A stretch of 64,000 nt of DNA from Bacterioplanoides pacificum (GCF_042648445.1 NZ_JBHRYB010000013.1:62001-126000), one strand, 5' to 3'. Positions 18,757-29,157 are shown, numbered from the stretch's first letter. The notes: generated by a model not told the origin, from the letters alone. A program made the numbers and translations.

Positions 18757-21467
18757 AGTTTGTCCTTTTCCTCTTCGCCTTTAGGCTGATTTTCCTTACG
18801 TTGAAAACCGGTCTGGTTTGAATAGCGGTACCGCCATTGCTGCCATTGACCGTTTAAGTTCTCTCCTGTGTTTTGCATTTCCAGCCAGATCAATCCATCT
18901 TTATCCTGCTCAGGCAGCCCTGTTCCCCGCTTGCCCCAACTATGTGGAACAGGCACAGTATTGAGGTTAATGGCTTCGCTTCTGATCAGATCATCCGCCG
19001 CAGGCAGTGGCTCATCATTTAATAAACAGCGCTCACCTTGATCATTCAGGTAATAGGGCAGCAGATTGAGGCTCATTTCACCATCACGGGTTAAAACGCT
19101 GACATTGGCATCGTCATCCGCTAAGGAATTCATTGAGGACTGCATTAATTGCTTGGCGCAGCAATGTGATGCATAGGCTTCTTCACTGAACTTTTCATAA
19201 CTGAGCCGTACGGATTCGGGCTCATTTTCCCAACCGGCTTCGTCGTATACCGGCTCGATCCAGGCCCGATAGGCCGCCGGAAATTCCACAAAACCACTGG
19301 CATGGCTCGCCTGCTCCAATAATTGATGGGTACGCCACAACACCCGACTGTTACCGTAAATTAGCTCGTGCAGATCGTATTCAGGCGCTGACGGCACCAA
19401 TACGGAACAAAGCCTTCTTTTATAGCCTTGCGGTCTATCGCGTTCATGGCGATGCAAGCGCCCCATACGCTGAAACAACAGATCAACGGGACATAGCTGG
19501 GTGATCAACCAATCAAAATCCAGATCCAATGACTGCTCGACCACCTGAGTGGCAATCAGCAGATGGCCTTTGTCGCGGGCATTCTCAGGTTTGGGATGTT
19601 TGCCAAAGGTCTCTACAACTTGTTGTTCTTTTTGCTGACGATCGTTAAAGCTGAAACGTGAATGGAACAGCCCCAGTTGCTCGGCCTCCAGGGTGTCATT
19701 TTTTTCAAATCGTTCATACATGGCTTGGTACAGCTGCTGCGCCACATCCACCAGATTGCAAATCAGACAAACCTGCGCACCGGCTGCAACGGCTTGCTCG
19801 ATACGCAACAGCAGGCTTTCATCCGGCAGCAGTTGCTCATCCGTGAGTAATTCGATTTCCACCGTTACAGGATCAGGCCTCAGCTCAGGACATGGCTTCA
19901 GATCGAATGTTGTACTTTCGCTTGAGGCATAGGAGGTGATCAGCGGGTAATCAGCGTTGGCGCCATATCGCTCAGCCTGCCAGGCTCGGGCCAACGCCTG
20001 CTTTTGATGATCAGGTAAAGTAGCAGACAATAAAATCGCACTGCCGCCACAGGCTTTTTGTTGTTCAAGTACACCAGCAAGCAAGCCATACATATAACTG
20101 TCATAGGCATGCACCTCATCAATAATCAGCACACTGCGGCCAATACCGAAGCCGCGCACAAATTTATGTTTTATCGGCAATACGGAGACTAATACCTGAT
20201 CCACTGTGCAGACACCAATTTGTCCCAGAAAAACCCGCTTACGACTTTGTGCCAACCACTCACTGCATTGTACCCAGGCTTCTTCTTTACCCTGTGCCGT
20301 TACCGGTGTCGCCGACTGCTTTAGGCTAATAAAACCTTCGTGATAACGTGCTCGACCATGCGCCAGAATCAGATTGGTTTCATTGGAGAAAATTTTACTC
20401 GCCGCTTCCTCCAACCGCGTATACATGGCATTAGCGGTCGCTTGAGTAGGCAGAGCAAAAACAATGCTATCTGCCAAACCGGCACCCAATAATCGCCAGG
20501 CGTAGGCCAATGCGGCTTCGGTTTTTCCTGAGCCGGTAGATGCTTCCATCAAGGTTAAGCTTTGTTTCAAGGGCAAGTCTTTAATCAGTGCCTGGATCTG
20601 ACGAGGATTGTGACCATTATCCAGTAGCTTTTTAATATCAGGCCCAGCATTAATCCTCGACTGCAATCCCGCAGATCGTAAAGCAGCTTCTGCGGATGGA
20701 AGTCGCCCTTGGTACCAGTCATTCAATGCCTTAACCGAATCTTGGGGATTTGCGTCATAGCCGAAAAAATCAGAGGAACCAAGCCAATCACAAACGGAAC
20801 AGAAGCCTGCCAGCATAATGGCACTTTTCTCATCCAGTACTGGCGGATTATCAGCGAAGCATAAACCAGCAGGAATTAAAAACAGCTGCTCCAGGGTATT
20901 GACCCAATCGATGCGAGCCTGACGAAAGATGGGCTCAACAGCTTTGCAGCGTAAGGGAAGTCCAGTATTTTCCGATGCTTCCGGAATTTCCCCATGATGT
21001 CCGGCTACCGCTGCCAGCCAGGGTAGCCAGCATTCTTTATCTTCTGAATCATCGAGCATCCAATCATCACCGGTATCAAAGCGTGATTCAAAATCAGCAA
21101 AGAACCAGTTCAATCCTTCAGGACCATGAAAATAGCTTTTAATGTCATTAATACTTAGTGGAATATCCTGAACCGCTACATCAGAATTAACGTCAGCAAA
21201 AGCCTCCGGAGCTTTACGCTGAAACCGTAAATCCCATTTGCCGTAATCATGCAATGCGATGAAAAACAATACCCAGGCTTTTGCCTGACATTCTTCCAGC
21301 CGGGTTTGGGTTACAAAAGCTTGGCGTATACCAGCACTGCGTCGCCACCAGCATTCAGCCACCGCTGCCACATCGAGGCAATGGTAAGGCAACAAATGAT
21401 AGTCAGCCCCTTCACCATCATGGTCTTTTTTGGCTTTCCCCCAGTATTGAAAGTACGGAGCCGTCAT
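18753..21467 (-). CDS. cas3: CRISPR nuclease-helicase Cas3, type I-E
   Basis: 904 residues. The N-terminal HD nuclease domain has H29 (YHCLD), the HD pair at 73-74 (ALHDYGKWDL) and a following AGHHGEIPE. The helicase part carries the Walker A motif ASTGSGKTEAAL, the DEVH box (LIIDEVHAYDSYMYG), SATLP, and motifs V/VI (VVEQSLDLDFDW and QRMGRLHRH). All catalytic motifs look intact. Cas3 is recruited by Cascade and degrades the displaced strand while translocating. It is the first gene of the minus-strand cas set, so the operon promoter should lie between 21468 and 21762. Confidence 0.97.
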   Translation of the reverse strand: MTAPYFQYWGKAKKDHDGEGADYHLLPYHCLDVAAVAECWWRRSAGIRQAFVTQTRLEECQAKAWVLFFIALHDYGKWDLRFQRKAPEAFADVNSDVAVQDIPLSINDIKSYFHGPEGLNWFFADFESRFDTGDDWMLDDSEDKECWLPWLAAVAGHHGEIPEASENTGLPLRCKAVEPIFRQARIDWVNTLEQLFLIPAGLCFADNPPVLDEKSAIMLAGFCSVCDWLGSSDFFGYDANPQDSVKALNDWYQGRLPSAEAALRSAGLQSRINAGPDIKKLLDNGHNPRQIQALIKDLPLKQSLTLMEASTGSGKTEAALAYAWRLLGAGLADSIVFALPTQATANAMYTRLEEAASKIFSNETNLILAHGRARYHEGFISLKQSATPVTAQGKEEAWVQCSEWLAQSRKRVFLGQIGVCTVDQVLVSVLPIKHKFVRGFGIGRSVLIIDEVHAYDSYMYGLLAGVLEQQKACGGSAILLSATLPDHQKQALARAWQAERYGANADYPLITSYASSESTTFDLKPCPELRPDPVTVEIELLTDEQLLPDESLLLRIEQAVAAGAQVCLICNLVDVAQQLYQAMYERFEKNDTLEAEQLGLFHSRFSFNDRQQKEQQVVETFGKHPKPENARDKGHLLIATQVVEQSLDLDFDWLITQLCPVDLLFQRMGRLHRHERDRPQGYKRRLCSVLVPSAPEYDLHELIYGNSRVLWRTHQLLEQASHASGFVEFPAAYRAWIEPVYDEAGWENEPESVRLSYEKFSEEAYASHCCAKQLMQSSMNSLADDDANVSVLTRDGEMSLNLLPYYLNDQGERCLLNDEPLPAADDLIRSEAINLNTVPVPHSWGKRGTGLPEQDKDGLIWLEMQNTGENLNGQWQQWRYRYSNQTGFQRKENQPKGEEEKDKL

Positions 21468-21762
21468 ATCCCTGTATCCCGTTGTATTCCCTTAATGTAA
21501 GCCGCTACTCATGATGAGCAGCCTATTGGCAAAATCATCACTGAAGTGACTTCATTCAGCCAGATCAGCACAACTAAGGCAATGACTGTATGCACATACA
21601 CGTCAAAAATTGCGACAGAACCAGGCGCGCCCCCGAGTGGCTGCAGGAGGGGGATTGATAAACGAGGGAATGATAGACGGCAGGTAACGATAGACGAGGC
21701 AACAACGGACGGTGGGTAACACTGCGCTTACCCACCCTACGGATCGAATTTTTCTGTGATTA
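21468..21762. other. Intergenic region upstream of cas3
   Basis: No credible gene. It should hold the cas operon promoter (minus strand), but no confident -35/-10 pair was assigned. The middle contains short related runs (GATAAACGAG, GATAGACGG, GATAGACGAG around 21656-21700). The end near the metallo-hydrolase gene holds a strong palindrome listed separately. Confidence 0.5.
21711..21736 (-). repeat. GGTGGGTAA palindromic repeat element
   Basis: Arms GGTGGGTAA (21711-21719) and TTACCCACC (21728-21736) enclose CACTGCGC. This GTGGGTAA...TTACCCAC type of palindrome is common in intergenic regions of many Proteobacteria and resembles a REP-type element. It lies 27 bases downstream of the metallo-hydrolase stop and could also end that transcript, although no T tract follows. 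Confidence 0.55.
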
Positions 21763-22578
21763 CTAGCCAAGCTCGATGGCCTGACGAATCAGGTTGCGTT
21801 TGCTGATATTGCCACGCGTCAGACGTGCCAGTGTATCTTCCGGACCCAGCAGTTTTTCCATAATCAGGTCCTCATCATCGCCCTGCTGTTTCAGTTCAGC
21901 CGCCTGCTGACAAAGTTTGCTCAGGTTATCGAACTTATCCTGCAATGCTTGTTTGCCCTGTTCAACAATGCCGTTATGCGGGCAAAACAACACCTCAAAG
22001 TCGAGCGCCAGCAGTGTTTCCAGGCTGGCCATTAACTGCTGCAGGTTTTCGTCGGCGCGCAGCAACTTAAGCGAACGGGAAATATACATATCGCCGCTGA
22101 ACAGGTATTTCTGCTGCGGGAAAAACAGACAATGCAGATCTTTAGCGTGCCCCGGTGTATGAACCGCCTGCACCCGGGTGCCGTCGTCGAGGCAGAAATC
22201 CAATGGCAAAGGTTCGGTTTGAGCCGGAATCGGGCTGCCCCAGATTATTTTCTGCAACAGCGGCGTAGGGTAACCGCGGGCGATTTTCTCGCGCCCCTGC
22301 TGCGGCGCCAGGGGCATCAGTTGCTTAAGCCGGGCAATACGACCGGCATTACCGGCATGATCTTCGTGGTGATGAGTAATCAGTAACTGCCGGACATCCA
22401 CCTTATCCAGCTCTCGGCGAATAAACTTCCATTGATTGGTTGGCCCGGTGTCGATCAGAGTATTACCGATACGATAAACGATAAATGTGGTATTAATCCC
22501 CAGATTAAACCGCCCCACCCGGAAGCCAACCACACTGTGTTGACCGTTGTCGTACTGATAATGCTTTAAAACTGCCAT
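21763..22578 (-). CDS. MBL-fold metallo-hydrolase
   Basis: 271 residues. The metallo-beta-lactamase metal motif THHHEDHAGN sits near residue 68, followed by HTPGHAKD and FSGDMYIS, supplying the remaining ligands. Family members include glyoxalase II-like and lactonase-like hydrolases; the substrate here is not evident. The last ~60 residues form a helical tail (LSKLCQQAAELKQQGDD). It is transcribed away from the downstream helicase gene. Confidence 0.85.
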   Translation of the reverse strand: MAVLKHYQYDNGQHSVVGFRVGRFNLGINTTFIVYRIGNTLIDTGPTNQWKFIRRELDKVDVRQLLITHHHEDHAGNAGRIARLKQLMPLAPQQGREKIARGYPTPLLQKIIWGSPIPAQTEPLPLDFCLDDGTRVQAVHTPGHAKDLHCLFFPQQKYLFSGDMYISRSLKLLRADENLQQLMASLETLLALDFEVLFCPHNGIVEQGKQALQDKFDNLSKLCQQAAELKQQGDDEDLIMEKLLGPEDTLARLTRGNISKRNLIRQAIELG

Positions 22579-22763
22579 AACTGCCTGCTTAAATCCTGAA
22601 ACTCACCGCCACCGGCGGCAGACACCTTAGCCAGTTTGGTCACAGTGGCACAATGACCAAACTGCTCCGCTTCACTGACACTTCAGCACACTGTCTTTTT
22701 GACCCGGCCATCGTACCGCGCTCCATAACCCGGTATACTGCGCGCTTTTCCAGAGAATCGATC

Positions 22764-24134
22764 ATGTCTTTTGCCAACCTGGGGTTGTCCCCCGAGCTTC
22801 TGCAGGCTATTGAAGAGCAGGGCTACCAGACGCCATCCCCGATCCAGCAACAAGCAATTCCAGCCGTTCTGAGCGGCAAAGATGTGATGGCCGCCGCCCA
22901 GACCGGCACCGGTAAAACCGCCGGCTTTACCCTGCCGATCCTGCAGAAACTCAGCGATGGCGAACGTGCCCGTGCCAATCAGGTACGCGCCCTGATCGTC
23001 ACTCCGACCCGCGAGCTGGCGGCCCAGGTGGGCGATAACGTCCGCGCCTATTCCGAACATCTACCATTAACCTCAGCCGTGGTATTCGGCGGCGTCAAAA
23101 TTAATCCACAAATGTTACGCATGCGCCGTGGTGCCGATATCCTGGTGGCCACACCCGGCCGGCTGCTGGATTTATACTCGCAGAATGCTGTGCGCTTTAA
23201 GCAGCTGGAAGTGCTGGTACTGGACGAAGCCGATCGTATGCTGGACATGGGCTTTATTCACGACATTAAAAAAATTCTGAAAATTCTGCCCGAGCAGCGC
23301 CAGAACCTGCTGTTTTCGGCAACCTTTTCCGACGAGATTAAAACCCTGGCCAAAAGCCTGACCAATAATCCGCTGGAAATCTCCGTGACACCGGCCAACA
23401 GCACCGCCAAAAAGGTGGAACAGGTAATGCACCCGGTTGATAAAAAACAAAAACCGCGGCTGCTTAAATATTTGATTCAGGAAAATAACTGGCAACAGGT
23501 ACTGGTATTTTGCCGCACCAAACACGGCGCCAACCGGTTAACCAAATACCTGGAAGAAAACAACATCCGCGCCGCGGCCATTCACGGCAACAAAAGCCAG
23601 GGAGCCCGCACCCGGGCGCTGAGCGAATTTAAATCCGGTGAAATTCAGGCCCTGATCGCCACCGACATCGCTGCCCGTGGTATCGATATCGACCAGCTGC
23701 CGCAGGTAGTCAACTTCGATCTGCCAAACGTCGCGGAAGATTACGTTCACCGGATCGGCCGTACCGGACGTGCCGGTGCCAGTGGTCATGCGGTATCGCT
23801 GGTGGCTGCCGACGAGATCAAAGAATTATCCCAGATCGAAAACTTATTAGGTAAACACCTGGAACGTGACTATATTCCGGGCTACGAACCGGTGCACGAG
23901 GTGCCACAATCAACCTTGCGCAGCAAACCAAAAAAGTCTAAAAAACCGAAAAAGCCAAAGGCGCCCGGACACCAGGACGGCCAGAAGTCCGTCAGCAAAC
24001 ATCACCAGCGAGCGGCAAACAGTGGTGATGGGAAAAAAGCACCGTGGCAAAAAAAGTCAGCGACCAATCGTAAAACAGACGGAGCAACCGCTAAGCCACC
24101 TCGCCGGCCACAGAAAAGAACGCCAGCCAGCTAA
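22764..24134 (+). CDS. rhlE: DEAD-box ATP-dependent RNA helicase, RhlE type
   Basis: 456 residues from ATG 22764 (MSFANLGLSPELLQAIEEQGY), the standard RhlE start; the frame is open to 22653 but the extension is not family-like. Core motifs are present in order: Q motif (TPSPIQQQAIP), AQTGTGKT, PTRELA, DEAD, SAT, and HRIGRTGRAG. After about residue 380 comes a lysine-rich basic tail (KKSKKPKKPKAPG) that is probably an RNA-binding extension. RhlE-type helicases act in ribosome assembly and RNA turnover. RhlE is preferred over SrmB from the N-terminus. Confidence 0.9.
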   Translation: MSFANLGLSPELLQAIEEQGYQTPSPIQQQAIPAVLSGKDVMAAAQTGTGKTAGFTLPILQKLSDGERARANQVRALIVTPTRELAAQVGDNVRAYSEHLPLTSAVVFGGVKINPQMLRMRRGADILVATPGRLLDLYSQNAVRFKQLEVLVLDEADRMLDMGFIHDIKKILKILPEQRQNLLFSATFSDEIKTLAKSLTNNPLEISVTPANSTAKKVEQVMHPVDKKQKPRLLKYLIQENNWQQVLVFCRTKHGANRLTKYLEENNIRAAAIHGNKSQGARTRALSEFKSGEIQALIATDIAARGIDIDQLPQVVNFDLPNVAEDYVHRIGRTGRAGASGHAVSLVAADEIKELSQIENLLGKHLERDYIPGYEPVHEVPQSTLRSKPKKSKKPKKPKAPGHQDGQKSVSKHHQRAANSGDGKKAPWQKKSATNRKTDGATAKPPRRPQKRTPAS

Positions 24135-24198
24135 CACCAGCTGCGCTGCCCAGAAAAGCCGCTCGTTATCCGGGCGGCCAGCAAGCCAAACTCCCCGC

Positions 24199-25224
24199 CT
24201 ATTCAGATGCCGCAATCACCGACTGCAGATAATCGAATACCCGCTGCGGTGAAATTTCGCGGTAACAGGGCGGCTGAATGTCGCCCGGTTCGTTCAGCAG
24301 GCATTTTTTCGATAAACACGGGGCACAGGGTAATTCACTTTTAATGACTTCCACCTGCGGTCCGAGCACACCGGTCAGAGTTGCATCGGTAGCACCATAA
24401 ATCGCCACCGACGGCACTTCCAGTGCGGCCACCACATGGGACAAGCCGGTATCAACACCGACAATGGCCTGGGCGTAAGCCAGGTAAGCATTGAGTTCAT
24501 TGAGACCCATTTTCGGCAACACCCGGGCGCCATCGACCTGTTCTGCAATACGTTCAGCGCGTTGTTTTTCCTCGTCATTGCCCCAGGGCAACAGCACCTG
24601 TTTGCCAGCCTGGGTCACCCGCTGTGCCAGCTCAGTCCAGTAGGCTTGTGGCCATAATTTGGTGATCCAGGTGGTGCCGTGCAAAAACAGCCAATAATCG
24701 CCTGCAACCGCCGGCCGCTGCCAGCGACCGCGATCAACACCGTACGATAACGTGGCGGGAACCTCATAACCCAATACCCGGGCAAATAACTGCCGCACCC
24801 GGGGGATAGCATGCTGGCCTTTGGCAATCGTCTGAGGAAACTGATACGCCAGCGCCGCCAGCGGTTCGCGGCAGGAGTCTTTGCTCAGGCCATAACGCGG
24901 GCCCCTGGCCATACGGGTAAATAAGGCGCTTTTGATCAGCCCCTGGGCGTCCAGTACCACATCGTATTGTTCGCTTTTCAGTTGCCGGCGGAACGCCTTC
25001 ATTTCAGCGCGATTGGAGTGACTGAACAGGTTTTTACGCCAGCGCCGCCAGGCCACCGGAATCACCTGAGTCACCGCCGGGTGCCAGGCCGGAATATCGG
25101 CAAAGGCTTCTTCCACCAGCCAGTGAATTTCAATACCCGGCACTTGCTGCCAGGCATCTTCAACGGCGGGTAAGGTATGAAATACATCTCCCAGTGAGGA
25201 GGTTTTAACCACAAGTACTTTCAC
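24199..25224 (-). CDS. waaC: Lipopolysaccharide heptosyltransferase I
   Basis: About 341 residues from GTG 25224 (VKVLVVKTSSLGDVFHTLPA), which matches the start of WaaC; an ATG at 25254 gives ten extra residues. A GT9 fold is indicated by the N-terminal motif and the C-terminal nucleotide-sugar site (VGVDTGLSHVVAALEVPSVA, then YGATD). WaaC adds the first L-glycero-D-manno-heptose to Kdo on lipid A at the inner face of the inner membrane. A cysteine cluster near the end (CAPCLSKKC) is often seen in GT9 heptosyltransferases. It lies divergently from a membrane-protein and glycosyltransferase set. Confidence 0.88.
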   Translation of the reverse strand: MKVLVVKTSSLGDVFHTLPAVEDAWQQVPGIEIHWLVEEAFADIPAWHPAVTQVIPVAWRRWRKNLFSHSNRAEMKAFRRQLKSEQYDVVLDAQGLIKSALFTRMARGPRYGLSKDSCREPLAALAYQFPQTIAKGQHAIPRVRQLFARVLGYEVPATLSYGVDRGRWQRPAVAGDYWLFLHGTTWITKLWPQAYWTELAQRVTQAGKQVLLPWGNDEEKQRAERIAEQVDGARVLPKMGLNELNAYLAYAQAIVGVDTGLSHVVAALEVPSVAIYGATDATLTGVLGPQVEVIKSELPCAPCLSKKCLLNEPGDIQPPCYREISPQRVFDYLQSVIAASE

Positions 25225-25428
25225 AACAGGGGTTCCGGAAATCAGGCTGAACACGGCCCCGCCACAGCGGGAGGCCGAACTGTACGTGATTCTGAGTGGG
25301 ATTCAAAGGCGCCCACGCTGGGCGATGACCAAGACATAAAAGATAACGGTATAATTGCATTTGCTTGACTTTAACGACCTCAGCCGCAACCATCCGCCCT
25401 TTCTGTCATCCTGCCAGCGAGAGTTGTT

Positions 25429-26355
25429 GTGCTGAAATCCTGGAAGTTCTGGGCCGGTATCGCCCTGTTAGCGGGCCTTATTTATCTGGTTGAAGCCAGC
25501 TTTGGCTGGGGTAAGGTACTGGCCAGCTGGCAATCGGTTCCGCCGCGCTCCTTGGCACTGGCGGTGGCGCTGATGCTGCTCAGTTATATCCTGCGGGCAC
25601 TGCGTTTTTACGATTTTTTTTATCATCACTGCCGTGGCCATCTGGGTCTGCTGACCCGTATTACAGTACTGCATAATTTTTTTAACAACCTGCTGCCCAT
25701 GCGCAGTGGTGAAACCGCCTTTCCGCTGCTGATGAAACAACACTTTGCCCTGCCCTATCGCCACAGCGGCCCGGCGCTGTTATGGCTGCGGCTGCTCGAT
25801 CTGTACGCTTTGCTGGTACTGGCGATGATTTCCCTGCAAACCCTGCTGCCCTGGCCGGAAGAGCTGCGCTGGGCGGTGAGTGGTGCGTTACTGATGGCGC
25901 CGTTGCTGGTATTACCGTTGCAAAACCGGGTTGAACAGTGGCTGCATCACCACCCGTCCGGCTGGTCGGGTAAAGCCGCCGAACTGATGCATGCCTTACC
26001 GAAATCCCCCTGGCCTTTTATCCGCGCGTTATTCTGGACATTGCTGAACTGGGCGCTGAAACTGGCCGTATATGCCTGGTTACTGCAACAGTTTTTGCCT
26101 ATGCCCTTCAGCCACAGCTGGGTCGGTGCCACCACCGGTGAGCTGTCCAGCGTGCTGCCGGTTAACGGCGTGGCCGGTGCCGGCACCTACGAAGCCGGTA
26201 TCGTCGCCGGCTTATTACCCTGGGGCGCCGATAAAACCCTGGCGCTGGCAGCGGCGGTTAATCTGCACTTATTTGTGCTCGGCAGCACCTTTTTACTCAC
26301 CGGCCTGATTGCGCTGCTTACGATTCGTACAGTCCATACCACCGGGCAACAGTGA
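25429..26355 (+). CDS. Flippase-like membrane protein (LPG synthase TM family)
   Basis: 308 residues with about eight hydrophobic segments. The pattern LRALRFYDFFYHHC early, LHNFFNNLLPMRSGE after it, and GVAGAGTYEAGIVAGLL near residue 240 fit the UPF0104/lysylphosphatidylglycerol synthase transmembrane family. Members are proposed lipid or lipid-linked sugar transporters. It is followed by GT2, GT39 and PAP2 genes on the same strand, which supports a role in envelope glycolipid handling. No catalytic LPG synthase domain is attached. Confidence 0.8.
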   Translation: MLKSWKFWAGIALLAGLIYLVEASFGWGKVLASWQSVPPRSLALAVALMLLSYILRALRFYDFFYHHCRGHLGLLTRITVLHNFFNNLLPMRSGETAFPLLMKQHFALPYRHSGPALLWLRLLDLYALLVLAMISLQTLLPWPEELRWAVSGALLMAPLLVLPLQNRVEQWLHHHPSGWSGKAAELMHALPKSPWPFIRALFWTLLNWALKLAVYAWLLQQFLPMPFSHSWVGATTGELSSVLPVNGVAGAGTYEAGIVAGLLPWGADKTLALAAAVNLHLFVLGSTFLLTGLIALLTIRTVHTTGQQ

Positions 26356-26481
26356 GTTCCCGCCAAAGGCGGCTCAGCAGCGCCCAAAAGCCCGCCGCAT
26401 GACACTACTTTAGTTTTCTACGCAGTGGCTTTTGGGTATCATCCCTTCTCTTTTTTACCTTTTAGCTGACTTTATTACAGA

Positions 26482-27564
26482 GTGGTGTTCATCTTGACTG
26501 AGGCAAGCAAACCGTCGTTATCCGTTGTCATTCCGATGTTTAATGAGATCGACAACGTCGCCCCCATGGTTGCCCGTGTGCACGAAGGGCTGGCAGATTA
26601 CGAAGGTCAGTGGGAATTATTGGTCGTCGACGATGGCAGCACCGACGGCACACCACAGGCGCTGTATAAAGAGAGCGAACAATACGGCAGCCACGTACGG
26701 GTGGTGGAGCTGCGCCGCAACTTCGGCCAGACCGCCGCGATGCAGGCCGGTATTGACGAAGCCCGTGGCGAACTGATCGCCACCCTCGACGGTGACTTAC
26801 AGAACGATCCGGCCGACATTCCCCGCATGGTGGATCACCTGATCGAAAAAGACCTGGATCTGCTGACAGGCTGGCGTAAAAACCGCAAAGATGATCTGGT
26901 ACTGCGGAAAATTCCTTCCCGCATCGCCAACCGCTTAATCGGCAAGATTACCGGTGTACGCATCAACGATTACGGCTGCTCGCTGAAAATCTATCGTTCA
27001 TCGGTGATTAAACAGGTGCGGCTTTACGGTGAGATGCACCGCTTTATTCCGGCCTGGGTCGCCGCGGTCGTACCACCAAGCCGAATTGGCGAGATCGTGG
27101 TTTCTCATAATGCCCGGGTTGCCGGTGAATCGAAGTACGGCATTTCGCGCACCTTCCGGGTGATCCTCGACCTGCTGTCGGTGTACTTTTTCATGCGTTA
27201 TCGCGCCCGCCCGGGGCACTTCTTTGGCTCCATTGGCCTGGCACTGGGCTCAGTCGGTGGCGCCTTACTGGCATACCTGGGCTTCCTGAAAATCTTCCTC
27301 GGCGAAGACATCGGCACCCGGCCTCTGTTCCTGATCGCGGTGGTATTTGTGATTGCGGCGCTGCAGTTCCTCACCACCGGTGTGTTATCTGAGCTGATTT
27401 CGCGCACCTATTTTGAGTCCTCACAGCGTCAGCAATACGCTATTTACAACCGCCAGGGTGACTGCGAAGAAAGCGGCAGCTGCTGGGCCGAACCGGGCCA
27501 GAAGCGCTCTGCTGACTCAACCGCCGATAACACAACCTCCGACAACAACACGGAAAACAGCTGA
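26482..27564 (+). CDS. GT2-family polyisoprenyl-phosphate sugar transferase
   Basis: 360 residues. The catalytic GT-A domain starts LSVVIPMFNEIDNV, followed by VVDDGSTDGT and ATLDGDLQNDPADI (the DxD-type site). The C-terminal part has two membrane helices (LALGSVGGALLAYLGF and PLFLIAVVFVIAALQF). This is the ArnC/GtrB/dolichol-phosphate mannose synthase layout, which loads a sugar on undecaprenyl phosphate at the cytoplasmic face. The start is GTG at 26482 or nearby; an in-frame TTG at 26494 is possible. The product would be a donor for the downstream GT39 enzyme, seven bases away. Confidence 0.87.
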   Translation: MVFILTEASKPSLSVVIPMFNEIDNVAPMVARVHEGLADYEGQWELLVVDDGSTDGTPQALYKESEQYGSHVRVVELRRNFGQTAAMQAGIDEARGELIATLDGDLQNDPADIPRMVDHLIEKDLDLLTGWRKNRKDDLVLRKIPSRIANRLIGKITGVRINDYGCSLKIYRSSVIKQVRLYGEMHRFIPAWVAAVVPPSRIGEIVVSHNARVAGESKYGISRTFRVILDLLSVYFFMRYRARPGHFFGSIGLALGSVGGALLAYLGFLKIFLGEDIGTRPLFLIAVVFVIAALQFLTTGVLSELISRTYFESSQRQQYAIYNRQGDCEESGSCWAEPGQKRSADSTADNTTSDNNTENS

Positions 27565-27570
27565 TCACTT

Positions 27571-29157
27571 ATGCGTAATCTGTCTGTCCCCTACTGGCTG
27601 ATTGCCGCCCTGATTGCTTTCTTTTTTGTCAATCTCGGCGGCTACCTGTTATTCGATCACGATGAGGGGGCATTCAGCGAAGCCACCCGTGGTATGTTCG
27701 AACGGGGTGATTTTATCACCACCTACCTCAACGACCGGGTGCGGTTTGATAAACCTATCCTGATTTATTGGTTACAGGGCGCATCAATGGCGCTGTTCGG
27801 CACCGAAGTCTGGGCGTTCCGGCTGCCGTCGGCACTGGCAGGGCTGAGCTGGTCGCTGGCGATCTTTTTCTTTACCCGTCGCTACCTCGATCAAAGCACC
27901 GCCATTGCCGCCGCACTGATTGCGGCTGCCGCTCTGGGGATCAATATGATTGCCCACGTCGCCACCGCCGACGCCCTGCTGAACGCCTTATTAGCGGCCT
28001 CGCTGCTGTGTATTTACCGCTACAGTACCGACCCGTCCAATCGCTTACTGGCCATTATTTACGCCCTGATGGCGCTGGGCGTATTAACCAAAGGGCCGGT
28101 GGCAGTCGCCATTCCGCTACTGGTGGCCGCAATATTCTTCCTCTGGTCGGGCAAAAAAGACGCGCTGCTGCAGGCGTTGTTTTATTTCCCCGGCTGGCTG
28201 CTGTTTCTCGCCATCGCTGCGCCCTGGTATGTGCTCGAATACCTGGCCCAGGGGCAGGATTTTATTGATGGTTTTATCCTGAAACATAACGTCAGCCGCT
28301 TTAACAACGCGATGGAAGGCCACGATGGCGGGCCATTGTTTTATGTGGTGTTATTGCCGTTTATCCTGGCGCCGTTTGGCGCCCTGCTGTTACGCATCGT
28401 GCCCAGCATCCGCACCATTCGCAGCACAGCCGAACAACCCGACCTGCTGAACCGTTATTTGTGGATCTGGTTCCTGGTAGTGCTGACGTTATTCAGCCTG
28501 GCCAGCACCAAACTGCCACATTACATTCTGTACGGCGTGACACCGCTGGTTATTCTGATGGCCCGGTATCGCACCTGGCTCAGCAGCCGCTGGTTCAGCC
28601 TGCTGTTCCCGTCGCTGTTTTTTGCCTTAATGGTGGCTTTCCCACTGCTGATCCCAACCATTACCGCCAGCCTGACCAATCCGATTGAAATTGCCGCCGC
28701 ACAACGCGCTGCGGAATACATTAATCAGGATTTTGCCATTATTGCCGCGCTGGCCTGGTTGGTGGCGCTGGCACTGATCTTATGGCGCCGCCTCAGTCCC
28801 TGGGCCGCACTGATTCTGGTCGGTGGCATTCAGACATTGTTTGTCTGGTTTGTTTTTGTCCCCGCCATCAGCGAAGCGCAACAACGACCGGTATGGGACG
28901 CTGCCCAGTTTGCCAAACAGCTGAATGAACCTGTTATCACGCAGTCCATCGATATGCCCAGCTTTAACGTTTACCTCGGCACCTGGACCGAACGCCGTTC
29001 ACTGCAACCCGGCGAAGTGGGCTATGGCCGCGAAGACCGGGTGAAAAGCATCCCCCATTACGACGTTTTGTTTCAGTCGGGTCCGATTGTGATTATCCGC
29101 CGTACCGATGGCAGTCAGACAGAGAGCCCGCAGGAATCGTCCAGCCATGAGCAATAA
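27571..29157 (+). CDS. GT39 family membrane glycosyltransferase (ArnT-like)
   Basis: 528 residues with 10-12 hydrophobic segments. The first periplasmic loop has DHDEGAFSEATRGMFE and then VRFDKPILIYWLQGASM, the conserved acidic and basic motifs of the GT39/ArnT/PMT group. Such enzymes take a sugar from polyprenyl phosphate and add it to lipid A or another acceptor in the periplasm. It sits between a GT2 enzyme that could make the donor and a PAP2 phosphatase. The acceptor and sugar are unknown, and no Ara4N biosynthesis genes are in the window. Confidence 0.86.
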   Translation: MRNLSVPYWLIAALIAFFFVNLGGYLLFDHDEGAFSEATRGMFERGDFITTYLNDRVRFDKPILIYWLQGASMALFGTEVWAFRLPSALAGLSWSLAIFFFTRRYLDQSTAIAAALIAAAALGINMIAHVATADALLNALLAASLLCIYRYSTDPSNRLLAIIYALMALGVLTKGPVAVAIPLLVAAIFFLWSGKKDALLQALFYFPGWLLFLAIAAPWYVLEYLAQGQDFIDGFILKHNVSRFNNAMEGHDGGPLFYVVLLPFILAPFGALLLRIVPSIRTIRSTAEQPDLLNRYLWIWFLVVLTLFSLASTKLPHYILYGVTPLVILMARYRTWLSSRWFSLLFPSLFFALMVAFPLLIPTITASLTNPIEIAAAQRAAEYINQDFAIIAALAWLVALALILWRRLSPWAALILVGGIQTLFVWFVFVPAISEAQQRPVWDAAQFAKQLNEPVITQSIDMPSFNVYLGTWTERRSLQPGEVGYGREDRVKSIPHYDVLFQSGPIVIIRRTDGSQTESPQESSSHEQ